Assembly (NCBI GenBank): GCA_031262125.1
Contig: JAISII010000141.1
Span: 1 to 10,378, forward strand
DNA: 10,378 nt
Origin: Oscillospiraceae bacterium
GTDB taxonomy: Bacteria; Bacillota; Clostridia; Oscillospirales; Acutalibacteraceae
Direction of reading: 5' to 3'
Shown here: positions 1 through 5,180 of the stretch, piece after piece
Layout of the letters: each line of letters begins with the position of its first letter
Numbering within the stretch: position 1 is the first letter of the stretch
Translations under genes and position numbers: made by a program
The notes under the pieces: generated by a model
Database searches by the model: none
Seen by the model: the letters and a program-made list of their open reading frames with translations, nothing else
What the model was told of the DNA's origin: nothing

Positions 1-1131
1 GGTTCTACAGGTAAAATCTACGGCGAAGCTATTAAAACAGTTGAAGCTAAAATCGTTGGCGATTTTGATACACTTATGGCTTGGGCAGACCGTGAGCGTG
101 TGCTTAAAGTAAGAACAAATGCCGACACCCCCCGTGATACTGCACAAGCAGTAAAATTCGGTGCAGAGGGCATTGGCCTTTGCCGTACCGAGCATATGTT
201 CTTTGAAGAAGCACGTATTAAAGCATTCCGTGAGATGATTGTTGCCGACACAGTTGAAGGCAGAGAAGCTGCTCTTGCAAAAATTCTTCCTTATCAACAG
301 GGCGACTTTGAAGAAATGTACCGTGTACTCGCAGGGCGTCCTATGACAATTCGTTTCTTAGACCCCCCGCTGCACGAGTTCCTTCCCACAAAAGAAGAGG
401 ACATTGCAGAGCTTGCTAAAGATACAGGCAAAACCGTTGCCGACATCAAATCGATTATCGAAAGCCTGCACGAGTTTAACCCGATGATGGGTCATCGTGG
501 TTGCCGTTTGGCAGTAACCTACCCCGAAATTGCAGTTATGCAAACCACAGCTGTTATTAACGCTGCCATTACAGTTAACAAAGAGAACCCCGAGTACAAA
601 ATCGTACCCGAAATTATGATTCCTTTGGTTGGCGAGATTAAAGAGCTTAAGTTTGTTAAAAACTTTGTTGTAGAAACAGCCGACAAACTCATTGCCGCCG
701 CCGGTGTTGATATGCAATACCACGTTGGTACAATGATTGAAATTCCCCGTGCTGCTATTACAGCCGACGAAATTGCAAAAGAAGCAGAGTTCTTCAGCTT
801 TGGCACAAACGACCTTACCCAGATGACTTTCGGCTTCAGCCGTGATGACGCAGGTAAGTTCTTGGGTGCATATTACGAGAACAATATTTACGAATCTGAC
901 CCGTTTGCAAAGCTTGACCAAGACGGCGTTGGCAAACTGATTAAAATCGCAGTTGACCTTGGCAAACAAACCCGCCCCGACATCAAACTGGGCATATGCG
1001 GCGAACACGGCGGCAACCCGCCCACAGTTGAGTTCTGCCATAACATTGGTCTTAACTATGTTTCTTGCTCACCCTTCCGTGTTCCGATTGCAAGATTGGC
1101 AGCAGCCCAGGCGGCTATTAAAAGCAAATAA
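1..1131 (+). CDS. ppdK: Pyruvate, phosphate dikinase, C-terminal part (5' end outside window)
   Basis: This cytosolic enzyme interconverts pyruvate + ATP + Pi and phosphoenolpyruvate + AMP + PPi; anaerobes use it in glycolysis or gluconeogenesis. The frame is open from base 1 (GSTGKIYGEA...), so 376 residues are visible. These are the end of the phosphohistidine domain and the whole C-terminal PEP/pyruvate TIM barrel. Signature stretches are GAEGIGLCRTEHMFF, GRPMTIRFLDPPLHEF, NPMMGHRGCRLAVTYPE, FFSFGTNDLTQMTFGFSRDD and the active-site loop GICGEHGG, whose cysteine codon is at 997-999. From memory the fragment matches about residues 500-874 of the 874-residue Clostridium symbiosum enzyme almost throughout. 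An ATG at 76 is internal and not a start. The C-terminus (RVPIARLAAAQAAIKSK) is the family's normal end, so the gene is intact at its 3' side. A terminator follows at once. Confidence 0.97.
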   Translation, partial: GSTGKIYGEAIKTVEAKIVGDFDTLMAWADRERVLKVRTNADTPRDTAQAVKFGAEGIGLCRTEHMFFEEARIKAFREMIVADTVEGREAALAKILPYQQGDFEEMYRVLAGRPMTIRFLDPPLHEFLPTKEEDIAELAKDTGKTVADIKSIIESLHEFNPMMGHRGCRLAVTYPEIAVMQTTAVINAAITVNKENPEYKIVPEIMIPLVGEIKELKFVKNFVVETADKLIAAAGVDMQYHVGTMIEIPRAAITADEIAKEAEFFSFGTNDLTQMTFGFSRDDAGKFLGAYYENNIYESDPFAKLDQDGVGKLIKIAVDLGKQTRPDIKLGICGEHGGNPPTVEFCHNIGLNYVSCSPFRVPIARLAAAQAAIKSK

Positions 1132-1147
1132 TAAATCGCTATATTAA

Positions 1148-1187
1148 AAAAAGCACATCGCTCAAGTTAATGAGTGATGTGCTTTTT
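1148..1187 (+). terminator. Rho-independent terminator of ppdK
   Basis: A 17-bp stem (1148-1164 with 1171-1187) encloses a 6-nt loop; the core is GCACATCGCTCA against TGAGTGATGTGC with one G-U pair. The 3' arm ends in a T run and the 5' arm begins with an A run, so it could work on both strands. It starts 17 bases after the ppdK stop codon. Confidence 0.85.
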
Positions 1188-1253
1188 GTGTTGCTGGGGT
1201 TAAATTGTAAAATTTTTTTGGAGAGTCATAAAATAGCAATATTGCTAATCTAT

Positions 1254-1299
1254 AAAAACAGCGGGAACAGTAAAATCTGCTCCCGCATTATTTTTTTGT
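1254..1299 (-). terminator. Bidirectional terminator hairpin, copy 1 of a 46-bp repeat
   Basis: The hairpin is GCGGGA and CAG pairing with CTG and TCCCGC across one A-C mismatch, with a TAAAAT loop. It is flanked by an A run on the left and ATTATTTTTTT on the right, so it can stop transcripts from either side. On the minus strand it would end the membrane protein gene at 1321. It matches 2036-2081 at 45 of 46 positions; the only difference is T at 1276 against A at 2058. Confidence 0.75.
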
Positions 1300-1320
1300 C
1301 TTAGCAAGGTGTTACATTTA

Positions 1321-1926
1321 TTATATACTTAGATAGAAGAACTTGAAAAATATAATAGTTGTTGCAAGTGCAATTATTATTGTCGTAATAACTATAATTC
1401 CTAATATTGGCGAACGGTTAAAGAGGCTTTTAAAAAAACGTACAACCAAATAGAATGGTAAAAGAGGAAGAAAAAACAAAAGCCATAATGTTCCGATTAG
1501 GACGAAAGTAATTGAGAAAGAAAACAAATCAGATTCATCTTTTTCACCATTTTTTTTAGCAGTTTTTTGGTCTTTAAAGATAATGTAATTTTCAATTAAT
1601 ATGTTCCTTAAATGTTGTTCAATTAGTGGAATTAAACCTAACCAACAAAAAGCATATGTTATTAGAATGCAAGTACCTCTTACAACAAACAATATTACTT
1701 TGCCGGAATATTTGTTGTCATCAAGAATAAGTTTTAGTAAATTATACTGCAATTTTGCGGACTTAAGAAAAGGATTTTGAGGGTTGTCAACATATCCGAA
1801 TGTTTTATTGTTACTTTTCTTCTTTTTTACAGCCAAAGAAACAATAATTATGATAATTATAATTGTCAACACAGCAGCAACAAGCACACCAAAAACATTA
1901 GGATTACCTTTAATCCAATCAATCAC
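1321..1926 (-). CDS. Unrecognised AT-rich integral membrane protein, four predicted helices
   Basis: I do not recognise this protein. From the preferred start it has 201 residues. Hydrophobic segments lie near 11-33 (with a run of seven Ile), 77-102, 135-163 and 173-198. They are separated by a basic loop (KKKKSNNK, 34-41) and a charged loop (KDQKTAKKNGEKDESD, 118-133). No enzyme motif, signal peptidase site or lipobox is visible. The frame stays open back to a GTG at 1974, but that codon has no ribosome binding site and overlaps a TATAAT. A GTG at 1926 has GGGGGTG six bases upstream, a wobble match to GGAGGTG, so I chose it. Base composition is clearly richer in A+T than tsf or ppdK. The gene stands alone between two copies of one terminator, which suggests acquisition. 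The charged loops and lone setting would fit a stress, toxin-immunity or phage-exclusion membrane protein, but nothing proves that. Confidence 0.6.
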   Translation of the reverse strand: MIDWIKGNPNVFGVLVAAVLTIIIIIIIVSLAVKKKKSNNKTFGYVDNPQNPFLKSAKLQYNLLKLILDDNKYSGKVILFVVRGTCILITYAFCWLGLIPLIEQHLRNILIENYIIFKDQKTAKKNGEKDESDLFSFSITFVLIGTLWLLFFLPLLPFYLVVRFFKSLFNRSPILGIIVITTIIIALATTIIFFKFFYLSI

Positions 1927-1965
1927 AACAAACACCCCCACGTAAACAAAACATATTTCCCCAAC

Positions 1966-1994
1966 ATTATACACTATTCAACATCAAAAATAAA
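1966..1994 (-). promoter_or_regulatory. Possible promoter of the membrane protein gene
   Basis: A perfect TATAAT (minus strand, 1966-1971) lies 40 bases upstream of the preferred GTG start at 1926. The hexamer 17 bases further up (TTTATT, 1989-1994) is a poor -35 match, so the call rests on the -10 box. Transcription would begin near 1959, leaving a leader of about 33 nt. Confidence 0.4.
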
Positions 1995-2035
1995 GCTTTT
2001 TTAACAAATTTGTGCTTAATTTATGCAAAAACCCA

Positions 2036-2081
2036 AAAAACAGCGGGAACAGTAAAAACTGCTCCCGCATTATTTTTTTGT
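2036..2081 (-). terminator. Terminator of the rpsB-tsf unit, copy 2 of the 46-bp repeat
   Basis: This is the same hairpin as at 1254-1299: GCGGGA/TCCCGC plus CAG/CTG stem, loop TAAAAA. It lies 20 bases past the tsf stop codon. Read on the minus strand it is followed by TGTTTTTTGGGTTTTT, a good U tract. The other strand also has a T run, so it can act in both directions. Confidence 0.82.
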
Positions 2082-2100
2082 GTGCTTGAAAATTAAAAGA

Positions 2101-3012
2101 TTAACCTTTAACTGCTGCTGCAACCTCGGCTGCAAAATCGTCTTGACGTTTTTCGATGCCCTCGCCTTTTTCAAAGCGGGTAAAAGCCAAAATTTCAATT
2201 TTGCCGCCAAGCTCTTTGGCAACCTTGTCGCTGTATTGGCGGATGTTCATCGAATTGTCTTTAACGAACTCTTGGTCTAACAGGCAGTTTTCTTTGTAAT
2301 ATTTGCCGATTTTGCCCATAACGATTTTCTCGGCAATTTGTGCGGGCTTGCCTTCGTTAAGAACAAGCTCTGTCATAATCTTCTTCTCGTGTTCGATAGT
2401 TTCTGCCGGAACGTCCTCTTTACGAACAAACTGTGTATTTAAAGCGGCAATTTGCATTGCTACGTCTTTGCCGTATGCGATAAATTCGGGGTTTGTGCCG
2501 AGGCCGGTTTCAAAGTTAACCAAAACTGCAATTTTGCCGCCTGCATGCACATAAGCAACACAGTTACCCTCGTAGCGAACAAAACGACGGACTTTCAAAT
2601 TCTCGCCGATTGTAAGAACTTTTTCTTGCAGCAGCTCGGCAATAGTGTTGCTTGAGCCGGAAGCTTTGGTTGCAGTAAGTGCTTCTAAATCTGCGGGGTT
2701 AGAGTCGATAACGGTTTGTGCAACTGTTTGAACAAAGTTTTGGAAGTCAACATTTTTGGCAACAAAGTCGGTTTCGGAATTTACTTCTACAATCGCACCG
2801 ATTTTGCCGTCTTGCGAGGTTGCTGCAAAAGCAATGCCCTCGGCTGCAATTCTGTCGGCTTTTTTGGCTTGCTTTGCAAGACCCTGTTCTCTTAAATAGT
2901 CAATTGCTGCGTCCATATTTCCATCGCATTCAACAAGGGCTTTTTTGCAGTCCATCATACCGCAGCCTGTTTTCTCACGAAGTGCTTTTACGTCTTGTGC
3001 TGTAAAATTCAT
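2101..3012 (-). CDS. tsf: Elongation factor Ts
   Basis: EF-Ts is the cytosolic guanine nucleotide exchange factor that regenerates EF-Tu-GTP during translation. The 303-residue product has the N-terminal UBA-like domain (residues 3-52, VKALREKTGCGMMDCKKAL) and then the EF-Tu contact motif TDFVAKN at 81-87 within VNSETDFVAKN. The core continues with subdomains rich in family sequence (VLTIGENLKVRRFVRYEG, LLDQEFVKDNSMNIRQY). The length is ordinary for a Firmicute. The ATG at 3012 has AAGGAGT seven to eight bases upstream. It follows rpsB in the same direction across a 206-bp spacer, the usual order. The pyrH-frr genes that often come next in Firmicutes are absent; a terminator follows instead. 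The spacer carries two structured repeats that might adjust tsf relative to rpsB. Confidence 0.97.
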   Translation of the reverse strand: MNFTAQDVKALREKTGCGMMDCKKALVECDGNMDAAIDYLREQGLAKQAKKADRIAAEGIAFAATSQDGKIGAIVEVNSETDFVAKNVDFQNFVQTVAQTVIDSNPADLEALTATKASGSSNTIAELLQEKVLTIGENLKVRRFVRYEGNCVAYVHAGGKIAVLVNFETGLGTNPEFIAYGKDVAMQIAALNTQFVRKEDVPAETIEHEKKIMTELVLNEGKPAQIAEKIVMGKIGKYYKENCLLDQEFVKDNSMNIRQYSDKVAKELGGKIEILAFTRFEKGEGIEKRQDDFAAEVAAAVKG

Positions 3013-3051
3013 TAAAAATTACTCCTTGAATATTTTGTTTTTTCGTTATTG

Positions 3052-3178
3052 CCCCGCCTTGTTAGCCTTGTGTTAAGCACAAAAGAGGAGGGGGAGATTT
3101 TATTGAAAATGCTTTTTTTAATTATCCCCGCCGTAGTCTGTTTTGAGTTAAGTGCAACAAAAGGGGAGAGGACGATTT
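3052..3178 (-). repeat. Two related GC-boxed stem-loop elements in the rpsB-tsf spacer
   Basis: Copy A (3052-3100) and copy B (3126-3178) share one layout. On the plus strand each reads CCCCGCC, then a short palindromic core around TTAAG, then a G-rich block and GATTT. As minus-strand RNA each can pair CCCC with GGGG around an inner hairpin. The inner arms are TTGTG/CACAA in A (3068-3082) and TTTTG/CAAAA in B (3141-3162). The copies are diverged but alignable along their whole length. They might be structured mRNA elements of the operon or remnants of a dispersed repeat family. Confidence 0.5.
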
Positions 3179-3218
3179 AAAAATTGTTATAATACTATAG
3201 TTTGTAAATGGTGCAAAA

Positions 3219-3977
3219 TTATTCGGCTGCGGTTTCTTCAGCTTCCTCTGCGTCGGCTGTTGCGGCTTCGGCTGCGGCAGCGGCTGCACCCATACGGCCT
3301 TCACGACCTTCGATAATTGCACTTGCCATTGCTTCTGCAATAAGCTTAACGGCACGAATAGCATCGTCGTTACCGGGGATTACATAGTCGATTTCGTCGG
3401 GGTCGCAGTTAGTGTCAACAATAGCAACAATCGGGATGCCCAGCTTTTTAGCTTCGGCAACTGCAATACGTTCCTTGCGGGGGTCAACAATAAACAAGCA
3501 ACCGGGAACTTGAGCCATATCCTCAATACCGCCGAGGAATTTTTCAAGCTTTTCAATCTCGAGATTGATTTTAATAACTTCCTTTTTGGGCAAAAGGTCA
3601 AACGTGCCGTCTGTACCCATTGCACGCAGCTGTTTAAGGCGGGCAACACGGCGGCGAATTGTTGAGAAGTTGGTGAGCATACCGCCCAGCCAGCGGGCGT
3701 TAACATAATAAGCCCCTGCACGTTGTGCCTCTTCTTTAACCGAATCCATAGCTTGTTTTTTTGTGCCTACAAAAAGCACTTCTTTGCCCTCGGTAGAAAC
3801 ATCACGAACAAATTTGTATGCTTCGTCGAGTTTTCTTACGGTTTTTTGCAAGTCGATAATATAAATACCGTTGCGTTCTGTGAAGATGTAGCGAGCCATT
3901 TTGGGGTTCCATCTTCTTGTTTGGTGCCCAAAGTGAACACCTGCTTCTAAAAGCTGTTTCATTGATACTACTGCCAT
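3219..3977 (-). CDS. rpsB: 30S ribosomal protein S2
   Basis: S2 is a late-assembling protein of the small ribosomal subunit, bound near S1 on the solvent side. The 252-residue product starts MAVVSMKQLLEAGVHFGHQT, the family opening. It carries IFTERNGIYIIDLQKT (31-46), VNARWLGGMLTNFSTI (92-107) and VDPRKERIAVAEAKKLGIP (164-182). The conserved DTNCDPDEIDYVIPGNDDA segment lies at 188-206. The body ends near residue 230 and is followed by an Ala/Glu-rich tail (AAAAAAEAATADAEEAEE), a common variable acidic extension. The ATG at 3977 has AGGAGG just upstream (3981-3990 region), a near-perfect ribosome binding site. It is the first gene of a two-gene unit with tsf. The unit is transcribed from a strong promoter at 4147-4175 through a long leader, which would suit autogenous control by S2. 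Confidence 0.98.
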   Translation of the reverse strand: MAVVSMKQLLEAGVHFGHQTRRWNPKMARYIFTERNGIYIIDLQKTVRKLDEAYKFVRDVSTEGKEVLFVGTKKQAMDSVKEEAQRAGAYYVNARWLGGMLTNFSTIRRRVARLKQLRAMGTDGTFDLLPKKEVIKINLEIEKLEKFLGGIEDMAQVPGCLFIVDPRKERIAVAEAKKLGIPIVAIVDTNCDPDEIDYVIPGNDDAIRAVKLIAEAMASAIIEGREGRMGAAAAAAEAATADAEEAEETAAE

Positions 3978-4139
3978 TTTTTCCTCCTAAGAATTATAAA
4001 GTTTTTACTGCGTTACTGTTTTGTAACAGCAGCCCTCCACCCATACTTAAAGCATAACAACCAAGCAGGCAATATTGCTTAGAGTTGCACATAGCTCCCA
4101 CGGTTTTTTTGCAAAAACCACGCATAGGTGTGCGTAATG
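3978..4139 (-). promoter_or_regulatory. Structured 5' leader of rpsB, candidate autoregulatory RNA
   Basis: About 160 nt separate the predicted transcription start (near 4139) from the rpsB ATG, with no ORF of note. The minus-strand RNA can form several hairpins. These are CGCA/TGCG followed closely by GGTTTTT/AAAAACC, AAGC/GCTT around AATATTGCCT, and a strong stem near the start codon (4008-4032: CTGC-GTTAC with GTAAC-GCAG, one bulged T, loop AAAACA). The last stem is not followed by a U run, so it is not a terminator. Ribosomal protein operons are often controlled by such leaders; assignment to a named Rfam family is not possible here. Confidence 0.45.
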
Positions 4140-4146
4140 CCGAAAT

Positions 4147-4175
4147 ATTATACCACATTGCGTTTTAAAAATCAA
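4147..4175 (-). promoter_or_regulatory. rpsB: Promoter of rpsB-tsf
   Basis: On the minus strand TTGATT (4170-4175) and TATAAT (4147-4152) are separated by exactly 17 bases, and TGG directly precedes TATAAT, giving an extended -10 element. The -35 box sits within the last codons of the upstream amidohydrolase gene, whose stop codon is at 4165-4167. Confidence 0.8.
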
Positions 4176-5001
4176 GGATTTGTTTTGCATTTTTATAAAA
4201 TATTTTCTCAAGCTCGTCGATGGTGAGTTTTAGACTCAGCAAACACTCAATTTCTTTTTTGTGCTGCCACATCGGGAAGTCCGAGCCGAACAAAATCCTC
4301 CCCGCACCATAGCGGCGTATAAGCTCCCGTGTTCGCACCTTCCCCAGCCACTTCATCGAGCTGCTGCAATCTAAATAAATGTTCTCATCCTCCAAATATT
4401 CCAAAGCCAAGTCCCACACGCTCCAGCCGCCAAAGTGTGCACCAATAAGCCGCAGGTTGGGGAAGCTTTGCATAATTCGCTTTATACGATGGGGGTGAGA
4501 ATAGTCGTAACGATAATCGCCGCAATGCACCAAAATGGGCAGCTTTTTGCTTTGCAGAATTTCGTAAATTTTAAACATTTCTTTGCAGTCGGCATCAAAT
4601 TGCTGCGTATCGGGGTGTATTTTAATCCCCCGCAAGCCCAGCTGCACAATACGCTCGATTTCTTGCTCGAAATTTTCGGTGTGGGCATGTATTGTGCCAA
4701 ACCCCCTAAACTGCGGGTGGGCTTTGCACTCCGACGATACAAAATTGTTTATAGATTCTACCGTTTTTGGCGTTACGGCAACCGAGTGCACCAAAAAGCC
4801 GGTAACCTCAATTGGCGATTGTGCCGCACTGCTAAGCAAATTGGCTACGCTGCCGGCTTGGTTACGCATTGGCAAATTGTAAAATTCACCTACCCCAATT
4901 GATGCCTTTTCGGCAATTTTGTCGGGGTAAATGTGGGCATGCATATCAATAATTTGCAGGTTGTCGGGCAGGCTTGTGTTTTGCTCGGGCAAGTTAATCA
5001 T
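4165..5001 (-). CDS. Amidohydrolase family 2 metal-dependent hydrolase (COG2159-like)
   Basis: This is a TIM-barrel hydrolase or decarboxylase of the amidohydrolase superfamily (PF04909 type), probably cytosolic; the substrate is unknown. The 278-residue product shows the metal-site series in order: HxH in IDMHAHIYP (H21, H23), GIKIHP (K127, H129), VHCG (H159), IGAHFGG (H189) and the catalytic aspartate of FGSDFP (D241). All expected ligands are present, so it should be active. No signal peptide is evident. The ATG at 5001 has AAGGG lying right against it, which is too close. A TTG three codons on (4992) would sit nine bases from the same AAGGG and may be the real start; the difference is only three residues. 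It has its own promoter (5028-5055) and no terminator before rpsB, so read-through into rpsB is possible. Confidence 0.88.
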   Translation of the reverse strand: MINLPEQNTSLPDNLQIIDMHAHIYPDKIAEKASIGVGEFYNLPMRNQAGSVANLLSSAAQSPIEVTGFLVHSVAVTPKTVESINNFVSSECKAHPQFRGFGTIHAHTENFEQEIERIVQLGLRGIKIHPDTQQFDADCKEMFKIYEILQSKKLPILVHCGDYRYDYSHPHRIKRIMQSFPNLRLIGAHFGGWSVWDLALEYLEDENIYLDCSSSMKWLGKVRTRELIRRYGAGRILFGSDFPMWQHKKEIECLLSLKLTIDELEKIFYKNAKQILDF

Positions 5002-5027
5002 CCCTTAAAAATTTATTATACTAAAAT

Positions 5028-5055
5028 ATTATAGCAAATTATCTGTAAAAGTCAA
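5028..5055 (-). promoter_or_regulatory. Promoter of the amidohydrolase gene
   Basis: Minus-strand TTGACT (5050-5055) and TATAAT (5028-5033) are 16 bases apart. Transcription would start near 5020, leaving a leader of under 20 nt. A second TATAAT lies 8 bases further downstream on the same strand, but without a matching -35 box. Confidence 0.7.
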
Positions 5056-5095
5056 ACCCACAGCGAGCGACGGCATAATTTTAAACAACAAAACA

Positions 5096-5130
5096 CCCGC
5101 CCAAGCCTTAAAAACAAAGGTCTGGGCGGG
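5096..5130 (-). terminator. Terminator of the MerR fusion gene
   Basis: The stem is CCCGCCCA with TGGGCGGG, extended by CCTT/AAGG beyond a small internal mismatch. Read on the minus strand it is followed by TGTTTTGTTGTTT. It lies 50 bases beyond the stop codon of the gene at 5181. Confidence 0.8.
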
Positions 5131-5180
5131 GCTAAATTTGGGTTTATAAAACGGAAAATGATTTTGCGGTTTATAGGTTG

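Noticed and set aside
358..1041. Long open frame on the minus strand inside ppdK (227 codons)
   Set aside because: It is antisense to a certain gene, Cys/Asn/Phe-rich without any recognisable motif, and mirrors the codon bias of ppdK.
1234..1247. Perfect 14-base palindrome TAGCAATATTGCTA between two terminators
   Set aside because: It is A/T-rich, short, not next to a gene start, and has no partner except a chance ten-base core in the rpsB leader.
3179..3218. Separate tsf promoter in the rpsB-tsf spacer (TTGCAC-16-TATTAT on the minus strand)
   Set aside because: The -35 match is poor, the boxes sit right at the end of rpsB, and co-transcription from the strong rpsB promoter explains tsf.
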